From positions 124,001 to 188,000 of the forward strand of contig NZ_FNWW01000007.1 in assembly GCF_900108515.1 (NCBI RefSeq): a DNA stretch of 64,000 nt, written 5' to 3'. The notes below the pieces were generated by a model. That model searched no databases. It was not told the DNA's origin and saw nothing but the letters and a program-made list of their open reading frames with translations. A program made the translations under genes and the position numbers. Source of the DNA: Halobacillus karajensis (GTDB lineage: Bacteria > Bacillota > Bacilli > Bacillales > Halobacillaceae). This document shows positions 50,796 through 59,880 of this stretch, piece by piece (positions within the stretch are counted from its first letter, which is position 1; every line of letters begins with the position of its first letter).

Positions 50796-52888
50796 TCCTT
50801 TATCAAATTATTTTTCAGATAGTCTAAAAATAAATCTTCCAATTTTTTTCGAATCATCGCTTCATTCGAAGATGAGAAAATCATCATAGCGACATCACTT
50901 TCAATCAAACTTGTACTAATGATGCTAAGGATTTCCTGCTCCCGCTTGCTCATATTTTCAGGAGCCAGCATTAAAAGCAGGTTCTTCATTTGCATTTCCT
51001 GGCCGTCCATTCCCTTAACCTTACATGGCGTACCTAGATGGGAGACTCGAAAAATGAGCTCCTGGACACTGTCGTCTCGACAATGAAAAAGGCCCATGTT
51101 CGTGTTAGGTATTCCAAGACCGCCTTTCTTTTCCCGCACCTTCAACTGTTGCATGACGTTTGCGGCATTTGTCAGAATCCCTTCTTGTTCTGCCTGATCC
51201 ACCATCTCTTCTAAAACCTTAAAATGACCTCCGTTCCCCTGCGTACGATAAACGTGCAGGTTCTCTAAAATAGCATCCATACTAGAATGAACATCCTTGA
51301 TTTCCTGCAAGAGCTCTTTTACATCATGCCGACTTACAGGAAGTGGGGGGTCTTGCGATTCCTTCGGGTTTATATACCGTTTCTTTCTCGTTAACTTTTC
51401 CAAGTTATTTTGAAGGTAATCTTTGATAAACCCAATATCTTTTTCACTTAACAAGGGACTGACAAGAATGTAGTCTATATCCGTAAAAGGGAGCCTGACC
51501 GTAGAGATTACGAGATCAAAATGATGCTGATTGGCTAATTGGAAATCCTTAATCGATAAAATCTCCACATTCGTGATTTCGGCCAGTTCTTTTTGAATAC
51601 GGCTTGCCAGCATCTTAGAAGCACCAATTCCAGTGGGGCAAACGACAACAGCATTAATTCTTACTTTCTCTTCATGCATGAGAAGGGCTGATCCAAAATG
51701 AAGGACTATAAAAGCCACTTCATCCTCTGGAAAGTCGATATCATCAAATTCGTTTTCCAAACTTTTCTTAACAGCCATGAATAAGACCGGATACTTTCCT
51801 TTTATTTCTTCTGTCAACGGATTAAACAACTCGAGCTGCTGTTTCAGGCGAAAAATCGAGGGCTCCATATGGGCTAACAATCCTTGAAATAAAGAAAAAT
51901 CATCGGACAAATCGACATTCAGCATATGAGAAACATCCTGAATCACATTTTTAATCAACTTTCCGAGCAAGACACTATCATAGTAGGCGACATCAGCAGC
52001 CTGAACTTTTGAACCTTTTAAAATAATCGTTAAGAAATGAATATCGCTATTTGTAATAGAGGTCGAAAGTTCTCCTTCCAACTCTTCGCCTATCGTTTTC
52101 ATTAATTGAAACTCACTATCAGCTTCATTTTCTTGTTTATATTCCTTTTCCAGCAAGAAATGATTTTGAGTCCGCTGGATCGTCACACATATATGAACGA
52201 TGAGTCCGATATAATCACTATCGGCTAACCTTGTTTGACCCTTATTGATCTTTTGATTCACAAGTTTGTCGATCACTAATAAATAGGAAGATGAAAAATA
52301 ACCGAGTATTTTTTCCTTCCACTCTTTCCCCTGTTCCAGCAAGTACAAATTTTCGATTAACTCTTCGTAAAAATAGACTAAAAAATAACTGGCTAGCGCA
52401 TGCCGTTTATTCGTTTCCTCTGCGATCAGCTTCACCCCTACTCCTCTTTTTCTTATAAGGGTGATCGAAAATTTATTTAACCAATCCGCCAGATCATCCA
52501 GATACGCAGTTAATGTCGCACTGCTGACCCCAAGCTCGTTGGCAAGCGCCTGTTTTTTTATAGAAGGGCCTTCATGCAGCAAGATAATAAGCAATCGCAG
52601 CTTTCTTTCCTCAGGCGTTTCATCGGTCGGATGAACACCAGCCAAGTTTTGGATGAGTCTGAAAATTTGTTCATTTTTACCATCGATAAAAAGACCATCG
52701 TTCGCCGTCCGATTCAACTCCAGATCAAATGGCTGTAAAATCTTTTCGATGGATTTCAGATCCCTTTGAACTGTTCTCACACTAACATCTAAGAATGAAG
52801 AAAGAGAGTGAACGGTATGCTTTCCCGATGTTCGGACAATTAAATCAATGATGGATTTTTCCCTTGAGGTAATAAACATTCTTCTCAC
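50792..52888 (-). CDS. mtlR: Mannitol operon activator MtlR (PRD/PTS-regulated)
   Basis: 698-residue activator: N-terminal HTHs (IVRTSGKHTVHSLSSFLDVS, KQALANELGVSSATLTAYLD), two PRD domains around residues 185-410, a GatB-like EIIB domain with Cys in VVCPTGIGASKMLASRI (near 420), and a C-terminal EIIA-Mtl-like domain with His in NMGLFHCRDD (near 600). Activity is set by phosphorylation from HPr and mannitol EII components. Located between mtlA and mtlD, as in Geobacillus-type clusters. Confidence 0.92.
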   Translation of the reverse strand: MRRMFITSREKSIIDLIVRTSGKHTVHSLSSFLDVSVRTVQRDLKSIEKILQPFDLELNRTANDGLFIDGKNEQIFRLIQNLAGVHPTDETPEERKLRLLIILLHEGPSIKKQALANELGVSSATLTAYLDDLADWLNKFSITLIRKRGVGVKLIAEETNKRHALASYFLVYFYEELIENLYLLEQGKEWKEKILGYFSSSYLLVIDKLVNQKINKGQTRLADSDYIGLIVHICVTIQRTQNHFLLEKEYKQENEADSEFQLMKTIGEELEGELSTSITNSDIHFLTIILKGSKVQAADVAYYDSVLLGKLIKNVIQDVSHMLNVDLSDDFSLFQGLLAHMEPSIFRLKQQLELFNPLTEEIKGKYPVLFMAVKKSLENEFDDIDFPEDEVAFIVLHFGSALLMHEEKVRINAVVVCPTGIGASKMLASRIQKELAEITNVEILSIKDFQLANQHHFDLVISTVRLPFTDIDYILVSPLLSEKDIGFIKDYLQNNLEKLTRKKRYINPKESQDPPLPVSRHDVKELLQEIKDVHSSMDAILENLHVYRTQGNGGHFKVLEEMVDQAEQEGILTNAANVMQQLKVREKKGGLGIPNTNMGLFHCRDDSVQELIFRVSHLGTPCKVKGMDGQEMQMKNLLLMLAPENMSKREQEILSIISTSLIESDVAMMIFSSSNEAMIRKKLEDLFLDYLKNNLIKE

Positions 52889-52946
52889 TCATTTCACTAA
52901 TTAAGATGCCCCTCTTTCAAGAGAAAAAAAGCATATAAAGCAGAAC

Positions 52947-52974
52947 AGAAAGGCAGGAGTACCCCCGCCTTTCT
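52947..52974 (-). terminator. Intercistronic hairpin between mtlA and mtlR
   Basis: AGAAAGGC (52947-52954) pairs exactly with GCCTTTCT (52967-52974), with GGG/TCC inside. The stem is not directly followed by a T-run, so it is likely an attenuating or mRNA-stabilising element lowering mtlR relative to mtlA. Confidence 0.55.
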
Positions 52975-52986
52975 CATTCCAGCCGC

Positions 52987-54909
52987 TTATTTACTGTTGA
53001 TAATACCCTTTATTTCTTTAGCTGATTTCGCCTCAATCATTTGATCGACATTTTCTTGTTCGGAACAAATAACGGCAATGCCAGAAAGGATTTCTAAATG
53101 TGTGCCATCTTTACCGGCGATTCCGAAGATCATTTTCGCTTGTTCTCCGTTAAAATCTACCCCATCCGGCACTTGAACAACCGTAAATCCGGATTTGATG
53201 ACAGCTTTCTTCGCTTCTTCTGTGCCATGAGGAATCGCCACGTTATTGCCCATATAAGTAGAAGTGATTTCTTCACGTTCAACCATTGCATCCACATAGC
53301 TGTCTTGAACGTAACCAGCCTTGACTAGGGCCTCACCAGCGAAACGGATCGCCTCTTCTTTTGTAGAAAATTCCTTGCCGATAAAGATGTTTTCTTCCAG
53401 CAACAAATCATCATCTTCATCCATGTTAGGTTCTGCGTCTACCGCATCTTCTTCAGATTCTTGCACAAGTTCTGCCTGTTCTTCTGTAATATCATTTTGT
53501 AGTCTAGCGATCAATTGATCGTACTCTGGGCTTGATAAGAAGTTATCTACCGAAATATGATAAGCATTCGGCATCTTGTTTTTCGCCCGTGGTGTCAATT
53601 CTTCCTGCGTAATTACAATATCCGTATCTGCAGGGATATTGCTGATCGCTGTATTTGTAACCGCAACGTCCAAATCGGCTTCTTTTACTTTCTTCTTCAG
53701 AAGGGAAGCTCCCATGGCACTAGATCCCATGCCAGCATCACATGCAAAAATAATCTTGTTGACTTCCTGAGGGAACTCACCGTTATTAACGGCTTCTTCT
53801 GTTACATTCCCAGCAACAGAGCTCTTCTTCCCTTTCATTTGTTCCATCTTCTTGGTCGCCTCGTTAATATTTTCATCTGTCTGCTTACCTGTTTTAAGCA
53901 CCAGAGCAGAAACGATGAAGGACACCGCAGTAGCTACAAGTACAGCTGCGAAGTTGGCTACATATACCATTCCATCTGGAGGGGTAACAGCTGAAATCGC
54001 CAAGATACTACCAGGGGAGGCAGGTGCTCCAAGTCCTCCGCCTAAAAGCACAAGCGTGAAGATTCCGCTCATTCCTCCAAGGATAACAGAAATAATCAAC
54101 ATTGGTTTCATCAACACATACGGGAAGTAAATCTCGTGAATCCCACCAAAGAAGTGGATGATCCCCGCTCCCGGTGCTGACTGTTTGGCAGATCCTTTCC
54201 CAAACAACATAAAAGCTAATAGCACACCAAGACCAGGTCCAGGGTTAGCTTCCAGAAGGAATAGAATCGATTTACCCGTTTCTTGTGCCTGGTCAAGTCC
54301 GATTGGTGAGAGAACACCATGGTTGATCGCATTATTTAAGAATAAAATTTTCGCAGGTTCTATCAGAATACTTGTTAAAGGCAGTAATCCAACTCCAATT
54401 AACCAGTCGACTCCTACAACAAGTAACTTTGTAAAACCTTCAACCATCGGCCCGACACCTAAGAAGGCAAGAATCGCCAGAATACCACCAAGGATCCCTG
54501 CAGAGAAATTGTTGACAAGCATTTCAAAACCAGACCTGATTTTCCCATCGATGGCCTGGTCGAATTTCTTAATTACATAGGCACCAAGCGGTCCCATAAT
54601 CATGGCTCCCATGAACATCGGTGTATCAGGGGCTCCAACGATAACCCCCATCGTTGCAATTGCACCTACAACGCCACCACGTTGGTCATGAACCAATTTA
54701 CCCCCTGTGTAACCGATTAAAAGCGGCAACAGGTACGTAACCATTGGACCCACTAATTGGGCTAGGTGTTCATTTGGGAAGAAACCGGTCGGAATAAATA
54801 AGGCCGTGATTAATCCCCATGCAATAAAAGCACCAATGTTCGGTAAAACCATTGAGCTGAGAAAGTTACCAAATTTCTGTACGGCAACTTTAATATTTGA
54901 TTGAGCCAT
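52987..54909 (-). CDS. mtlA: Mannitol PTS enzyme IICBA (MtlA)
   Basis: Imports and phosphorylates mannitol; 640 residues starting MAQSNIKVAVQKFG at 54909 after GAAAGGAAG. Domains: membrane IIC (residues ~1-335), IIB with the phospho-Cys in IFACDAGMGSSAMGAS (near 385), and a fused C-terminal IIA with the phospho-His in NNVAIPHGTEEA (near 560). B. subtilis and many bacilli have IIA as separate mtlF; no mtlF is present here, consistent with fusion. An acidic linker (EEDAVDAEPNMDEDDD) joins IIB to IIA. Confidence 0.93.
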   Translation of the reverse strand: MAQSNIKVAVQKFGNFLSSMVLPNIGAFIAWGLITALFIPTGFFPNEHLAQLVGPMVTYLLPLLIGYTGGKLVHDQRGGVVGAIATMGVIVGAPDTPMFMGAMIMGPLGAYVIKKFDQAIDGKIRSGFEMLVNNFSAGILGGILAILAFLGVGPMVEGFTKLLVVGVDWLIGVGLLPLTSILIEPAKILFLNNAINHGVLSPIGLDQAQETGKSILFLLEANPGPGLGVLLAFMLFGKGSAKQSAPGAGIIHFFGGIHEIYFPYVLMKPMLIISVILGGMSGIFTLVLLGGGLGAPASPGSILAISAVTPPDGMVYVANFAAVLVATAVSFIVSALVLKTGKQTDENINEATKKMEQMKGKKSSVAGNVTEEAVNNGEFPQEVNKIIFACDAGMGSSAMGASLLKKKVKEADLDVAVTNTAISNIPADTDIVITQEELTPRAKNKMPNAYHISVDNFLSSPEYDQLIARLQNDITEEQAELVQESEEDAVDAEPNMDEDDDLLLEENIFIGKEFSTKEEAIRFAGEALVKAGYVQDSYVDAMVEREEITSTYMGNNVAIPHGTEEAKKAVIKSGFTVVQVPDGVDFNGEQAKMIFGIAGKDGTHLEILSGIAVICSEQENVDQMIEAKSAKEIKGIINSK

Positions 54910-55003
54910 AAAACTCTTCCTTTCAATAAGTATGATCATAAAAACTTTCTAACTTAATCATAGAGGAGGAATGGAGGCGCATTCAATAACAATGAAAACT
55001 AAC

Positions 55004-55026
55004 TTTGTCGCGCTTGTTATGACAAA
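55004..55026. promoter_or_regulatory. Putative MtlR operator upstream of mtlA
   Basis: TTTGTC (55004-55009) and GACAAA (55021-55026) form an inverted repeat of 23 bases, about 95 bases upstream of the mtlA start. TTGTC/GACAA halves resemble known MtlR sites. I could not define the promoter with confidence. Confidence 0.5.
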
Positions 55027-55140
55027 CCTATTGTTTCTCTTATTGATGGGGCTATTCTGGTGAACCATTAGGAAGCAGCAGCTCTCTTATTATTTTTGTT
55101 TACATCCTCCACCCCATGATCGCTTCAATCCATCCGCATC

Positions 55141-55170
55141 AAAAAACAGGCTGACATTCGCCAGCCTGTT
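55141..55170 (-). terminator. Strong minus-strand terminator without an adjacent gene
   Basis: AACAGGCTG (55145-55153) and CAGCCTGTT (55162-55170) pair perfectly, followed on the minus strand by TTTTTT. The nearest upstream stop, of the DUF2254 gene, is 266 bases away. Confidence 0.8.
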
Positions 55171-55269
55171 CGCACACAAGCCATTGAGAAAAATGACTTC
55201 CGGATACCCTATCAGGAAGTTTTCTAATATGATTACCTTAATGATCGCGTTTTCTTTTCTCATACGGTT

Positions 55270-55291
55270 ATTTACAATGTTAGATGTAAAT
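55270..55291. promoter_or_regulatory. Operator-like palindrome
   Basis: ATTTACA (55270-55276) and TGTAAAT (55285-55291) with an eight-base spacer. It lies between the DUF2254 stop and the terminator at 55141, in a stretch without any gene I can support. Confidence 0.38.
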
Positions 55292-55435
55292 CGTGTCTTT
55301 ATTCCAATAGTTGTTTTTCATATATAGAAGATCATAGAATATTAAATTTCCATCACTCCTATATAGGGGTCCCGCTCCGATCGCCGAAGAAATAAAAAAA
55401 CTCCATTCCGCATGGCCATTCATGCTCAGGATCGC

Positions 55436-56833
55436 TTAAGGTGAAAACGGCATCTTTGAGGCACTTTTCGTACTGACTCGCTGCAGCATATATTCAAGCA
55501 GAAATAGATAATCCTTCTGATTACCTGTATTTTTAGCAAGCTCGGATAATTGCTCTAATATATACAGGCAATCATTTTCATACAAGCTATCCTTATCAAA
55601 CCCTAAAATAGTCTGGTGCGCAAATTCCCATAGGTCGTCGTGTACCTCCTGATCCATCGTTTTACTCAATAAGGATACCATCGTTAAAAGTTCAACCATA
55701 ACGGTCGAGTTCCGGTTCGCATACTCACGAATGGAGGCAAATCCTTTATGAAGGTAATAGCGAAAATCCTTTTGTTTCAATATAATTCGAAGCTCCTGTT
55801 CCTGATCAAAAAGATAGGGAGAGAAATTCGTAGACTGGCCAATGCTTTTCAACAAATCAGCAATCTGATGAATCGTATTCGTAACCGTGAGAGGGTCATT
55901 ATGACCTAAAGCCTTGATGGCCACTTCCGCAAGCTTAATTAGCCCATACTCCAGGTCTTGAATTTCTGTCTGTTTAACCCCGATCTCCAGGAACTTGGAG
56001 TAGCGCTCGGGATTAACGGTTTGCCCGTATTCCCAATAAGTAAGCACAGGTGCACCTTCTACAATAAATTCTCCAATTTTGACCTCGAATCTCAGGAGGC
56101 TGTTGTCTCGATTCGCCTGTTTAATCAGCCTTGAAAAGTCAGCGACTTGAAGATAACCAGATTGGCTGCTTTTTATAATCTTTCCATCAGTCTCTGGGGG
56201 GAAGGATTCGCTCACTACCTCCCTCTCAAGATGATAAGGCTTTAATTCTTTTTCTAAAGATGCCTGCACCCATTTTGACTTAGCATTCATATTGAAACTG
56301 ATATTATGAACCTGCATCCAAGTGGTTGTATGGTTGATAAAATAAATAAAGGTCACAGCAGCCGTAATAGCTGTCAGAATGGATAAGACAGGTGTCGCAA
56401 CGATATACTCCTCTTCTTCATGTGTCACGTATAAGAAATTTAAGAGCACATAAATAAAACTGCCGTTAAAAATACCGAGTACGTGCTGGGTCGCTCGGTC
56501 ACTAACGAAGTTCACAAGCATTTTGGAAGAAAACTGCCCGCTAAACGTCGTCAAGGCGACGAGCAGCGAGTTAATTGTAAAAGCGCTTAAGGTCAAGACC
56601 CCTCCTACCAATGCACTCAAAAGCACCTGCAGGGTCTGTCCGCTAAAACCGACCGCGGCTGGCAGATATAAGCTGACATCCACCACATAATCAAGATAAA
56701 AGGTAAAAGCGGATAAGCCGATCGCTCCAACGATATACCAAAGAGGCATAAACCAAAGGGTTGCTTTTAATTCACTCTTCCGCTGACGTCTCGACATTTT
56801 AAAATATTTCTTAATATAGTAAAAGAACCCCAT
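55436..56833 (-). CDS. DUF2254 membrane protein
   Basis: 465-residue protein with four N-terminal membrane helices (two around residues 28-75, then ALVGGVLTLSAFTINSLLVALTTFSG, quoted here as ALVGGVLTLSAF and further helices to ~165) and a large soluble C-terminal domain. This architecture and the helix-two motif match DUF2254. Function unknown; some authors link the family to ion or stress physiology, but nothing here proves it. ATG follows GGTGATCG. Confidence 0.84.
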   Translation of the reverse strand: MGFFYYIKKYFKMSRRQRKSELKATLWFMPLWYIVGAIGLSAFTFYLDYVVDVSLYLPAAVGFSGQTLQVLLSALVGGVLTLSAFTINSLLVALTTFSGQFSSKMLVNFVSDRATQHVLGIFNGSFIYVLLNFLYVTHEEEEYIVATPVLSILTAITAAVTFIYFINHTTTWMQVHNISFNMNAKSKWVQASLEKELKPYHLEREVVSESFPPETDGKIIKSSQSGYLQVADFSRLIKQANRDNSLLRFEVKIGEFIVEGAPVLTYWEYGQTVNPERYSKFLEIGVKQTEIQDLEYGLIKLAEVAIKALGHNDPLTVTNTIHQIADLLKSIGQSTNFSPYLFDQEQELRIILKQKDFRYYLHKGFASIREYANRNSTVMVELLTMVSLLSKTMDQEVHDDLWEFAHQTILGFDKDSLYENDCLYILEQLSELAKNTGNQKDYLFLLEYMLQRVSTKSASKMPFSP

Positions 56834-57040
56834 ACGATCACCAATCTATTCTAATGAGTTTGAATTACTTCTATTATCTACCCTGGAAAAAAGCAAACGA
56901 ACCTAACTTTTCATGCTTCCATTAAAAGTATCGAAAAATCTCTTCGGTTCCTTCACCGTTTAATACCACAATAATGAATGGTAATGTCCTTTTTACTGTA
57001 CCCCATTCCAATGATTACAAATCGAATTCAGCATTCAGAC

Positions 57041-57077
57041 AAAAAAGCTTATCTTCGCTATAGATAAGCCCCTTTTT
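57041..57077. terminator. Bidirectional terminator between divergent genes
   Basis: GCTTATCT (57047-57054) pairs with AGATAAGC (57062-57069), with T6 on both strands. It lies upstream of the eamA promoter, where no gene ends. Confidence 0.72.
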
Positions 57078-57116
57078 TGAAGGATTTGATGTCTTAATAA
57101 AAGGACTAAAAAAGCG

Positions 57117-57145
57117 TTGACAACAAAGCCTTACAAATATAGAAT
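57117..57145 (+). promoter_or_regulatory. Promoter of the EamA transporter gene
   Basis: TTGACA (57117-57122), 17-base spacer, TAGAAT (57140-57145). Confidence 0.78.
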
Positions 57146-57193
57146 TGCAACAATATACATAAAAAGGAAAATGCTACAGCAAGGAGGATACCC

Positions 57194-58144
57194 TTGTCAC
57201 AAGTTAAAAACTACACTTTGATTGGAACTATTTTTCTAATAGTTTCCGCATTGTTAACTTCCGGTAGTAATGTTTTTTATTCCAACAGAGTCCAGGGAAC
57301 GAGTCCCTTCTTCTTCACTTTTATTAGCTTTCTTATTACGGCTTTATTTTTCCATGGAGTCCAACTAATCCACTCCACTCAGGAGCGGACAAAGGATAAA
57401 AAACTTTTAAAAGATATAGTTGGGATTAACCTTAGTACAGCAGGGACATTTATGAGCTTCTACTTTGCCCTTAAGTACATAGAACCTGCCATTGTTGGAG
57501 CTATTGAAATAGGGATTGGACCGCTTTCTTCCTTGGCCATCATTAGAATATTATATGGCAGCAAAATCAATAGATTAGACCTCCTTTTAGGATTGGGAGC
57601 ATTCATAGGCAGTCTTTTTTTGGTTTTCAGCACCCTGCATGGAAGTTCAGGAATAGAGTTTGAATCTGCCCCCGTTGCCTTGTTAGGATTGCTCTCTTCT
57701 ATACTATGTGGATTCTGCGCAGCATTAGCCGCTATCTTTTCTAAGCGACTAAGCGTAGCTCAATGGAGTTCTTCCAAAATATTGGCTCATAGATTTTATG
57801 CAATTGTGTTCTTATCCTTATTCCTTTCCATACAACAAGGGAGTATGACGCAACACCTATCTGAACATTGGTTATGGATTCTCATGGTATCTCTCATAGG
57901 TGTCACCCTCCCCCTATATTTCTTACAGGTAGGAATCCAATATTCTGAAAGCTTTTTTGTAATGATGTCCCTTTCATTTATCCCCCTATTCACTTTCGTT
58001 TTCCAATTACTGGACCCTCGAATAACTACCTCTTACCATTCATTGTCCGGTATAATAATCATTTTAGTAGTGGCACTTTTCAGTGTTCTATTGAATACCA
58101 TTCGATCCAAACCAGTGACCCAAGAGAAAAGGAAGGCCGTGTAA
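57194..58144 (+). CDS. EamA/DMT-family transporter
   Basis: Ten-helix drug/metabolite transporter of 316 residues. The start is a TTG at 57194 exactly behind AAGGAGG. Two repeats of five helices are seen, with the family Pro and Gly pattern (YIEPAIVGAIEIGIGPLSS in the first). Substrate unknown; amino acid or metabolite efflux is typical. Confidence 0.85.
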   Translation: MSQVKNYTLIGTIFLIVSALLTSGSNVFYSNRVQGTSPFFFTFISFLITALFFHGVQLIHSTQERTKDKKLLKDIVGINLSTAGTFMSFYFALKYIEPAIVGAIEIGIGPLSSLAIIRILYGSKINRLDLLLGLGAFIGSLFLVFSTLHGSSGIEFESAPVALLGLLSSILCGFCAALAAIFSKRLSVAQWSSSKILAHRFYAIVFLSLFLSIQQGSMTQHLSEHWLWILMVSLIGVTLPLYFLQVGIQYSESFFVMMSLSFIPLFTFVFQLLDPRITTSYHSLSGIIIILVVALFSVLLNTIRSKPVTQEKRKAV

Positions 58145-58170
58145 TTAACACGTCCCGTCCTTCTCTCTTT
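58131..58170 (+). terminator. Terminator overlapping the EamA gene end
   Basis: CGTGT/ACACG (58138-58142, 58148-58152) flanked by GAAGG/CCTTC, then TCTCTTTATTT. Confidence 0.55.
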
Positions 58171-58364
58171 ATTTCGATTCATTTAAAAATGTTACCCCCT
58201 CATTAAGCCTACTCTACAACGATCCTAGCTGTTTCCATTCCTATATTTTAGCTCTGCACGGATAGATGATGGCCGAAACTTGGGAAAGTCATCGGAAGAA
58301 ACCACCTTTTAGGACACCTTATAGTCAGTTAATTTCCCAACACTTAAATAACAGGATAATAGAC

Positions 58365-58381
58365 AGTATTTTCAGAATACT
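58365..58381. promoter_or_regulatory. Palindrome upstream of the protease gene
   Basis: AGTATT/AATACT with a five-base spacer, about 30 bases before the start codon. Possibly a repressor site; no clear sigma-A promoter could be fixed. Confidence 0.3.
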
Positions 58382-58411
58382 TAAAATATACTAATGAAGG
58401 AGGAGTAGAAT

Positions 58412-59602
58412 TTGAAATTTAAAAGCCTTGCCACATTGTCACTTGCTGTTTCTATAGCCATTTTACCATCTGCAGGACAAACCTTTGCCGCCCCTCAAAT
58501 TGATAGTAATCACAGAGTCGATTCATCGACGGAAGCTAAAAACGTTCAAAAAGGTGAACTGGTTGTCACTATGAAACCAGGAAAATCTCTGTCTGGAAAA
58601 GAGTTGAATCAGTTAGGCGCTACTGTTGTTGATGACCATAGCAACGTTGTCAAGACTCAACTTAAAGTACTTAAAGTTGGAAATGTGGATGCTGTGTTGA
58701 AGGCATTAAAGAACAACCCTAATGTGGAATACGCAGAGCCTAACTATACATTTAACGCGGCTTTCACCCCAGATGACACGTTATACAGCGATCAATACGG
58801 ACCTCAAAATACATCTACTCCTGCCGCTTGGGATATGACCTTTGGGGATAGTAGTCAAGAAATTGCAGTCATTGATACGGGTGTGTACTATGATCACCCT
58901 GATTTGAATGATAAAACGATTCTTGGCTATGACTTTGCTCAAAATGATAACGACCCTAAAGATTTAAACGGTCACGGCACCCACGTAGCTGGTACAGCCG
59001 CGGCTGAAACCAATAACGCTACAGGTGTAGCGGGAATGGCCCCAGAAACGAAGGTTCTAGCCGTCCGAGCATTAGGAGCAAATGGTAGTGGATCCCTTAA
59101 TGATATCGCTGATGCCATTCGCTATTCGGCTGATGCAGGCGCTGAAGTTATCAATATGTCTCTTGGATGTGACTGTGATTCCCAAACTCTTGAAGATGCG
59201 GTCAATTATGCATGGAATAGCGGTTCTGTCGTTGTAGCTGCTGCTGGAAACGACGGCGTTTCTACAACATTTGAACCGGCGTCTTATGAGAACGTGATTG
59301 CCGTAGGTGCTGTGGACTCTAACAATAAAGTTGCCTATTTCTCTAACTACGGTTCGTGGGTCGATGTGACAGCTCCTGGAGTAGATATTGTGTCGACAGT
59401 ACTAAGAGGAAAATATGACAGTTACTCTGGGACATCCATGGCTTCCCCTCATGTCGCCGGACTAGCCGGTTTGCTTGCCTCACAAGGACGTTCAAACACT
59501 GAAATCCGTACAGCTATCGAGCAAACTGCCGACCCTATTAACGGAACAGGATCATACTTTGAGCACGGATTGATCAACTCCTATCATGCAGTAAATCACT
59601 AA
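58412..59602 (+). CDS. Secreted subtilisin-family serine protease
   Basis: Extracellular S8 protease, 396 residues. Signal peptide (residues 1-27, LPSAGQTFA-AP cleavage), I9 propeptide (~48-115: GELVVTMKPGKSL to NPNVEYAEPNYTF), mature catalytic domain from ~116. Triad: Asp155 (AVIDTGVYY), His188 (GHGTHVAG), Ser342 (GTSMASPHVAG); oxyanion Asn280 (AAAGN). Cys253 and Cys255 (LGCDCDSQT) are unusual, since Bacillus subtilisins normally lack cysteine. Overall closest to thermitase-like/WprA-type small subtilases. The start is a TTG at 58412 after AAGGAGGAG. Confidence 0.92.
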   Translation: MKFKSLATLSLAVSIAILPSAGQTFAAPQIDSNHRVDSSTEAKNVQKGELVVTMKPGKSLSGKELNQLGATVVDDHSNVVKTQLKVLKVGNVDAVLKALKNNPNVEYAEPNYTFNAAFTPDDTLYSDQYGPQNTSTPAAWDMTFGDSSQEIAVIDTGVYYDHPDLNDKTILGYDFAQNDNDPKDLNGHGTHVAGTAAAETNNATGVAGMAPETKVLAVRALGANGSGSLNDIADAIRYSADAGAEVINMSLGCDCDSQTLEDAVNYAWNSGSVVVAAAGNDGVSTTFEPASYENVIAVGAVDSNNKVAYFSNYGSWVDVTAPGVDIVSTVLRGKYDSYSGTSMASPHVAGLAGLLASQGRSNTEIRTAIEQTADPINGTGSYFEHGLINSYHAVNH

Positions 59603-59625
59603 TTTCTTTAAAAGAATCACACACC

Positions 59626-59668
59626 TAGAGCCTCTGGAGGTTATCCTCCACCTCCAGGCCTCTTTTAT
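59626..59668 (+). terminator. Terminator of the protease gene
   Basis: CTGGAGG pairs with CCTCCAG and AGAG with CTCT, followed by TTTTAT. Confidence 0.75.
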
Positions 59669-59745
59669 ATGTAAAAATGTGAGGATCCCCTTCTGTACCT
59701 TCATAAATATAGAAGTCATAATGATCTTCCGCCTAAACACAATAA

Positions 59746-59769
59746 GCGATAGCCACTAGTAGCTATCGC
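59746..59769. terminator. Eight-base-pair hairpin downstream of catE
   Basis: GCGATAGC (59746-59753) and GCTATCGC (59762-59769). About 110 bases past the catE stop; weak T-content, so either a terminator or 3'-end stabiliser. Confidence 0.45.
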
Positions 59770-59880
59770 CCCTTCACATGAAGAAAATACGGTGATTTAA
59801 TGTTGGATAAAAAATGCCATGGCCACTTTTGTTGCCTCATTAACTTGAAACTTTGGATCAAGTCTTTCTCTTATTTCCTT

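Noticed and set aside
55075-55260. Leftward ~58-codon frame across the 55141 terminator
   Set aside because: It has no ribosome-binding site and runs through a strong terminator stem, so coding is unlikely.
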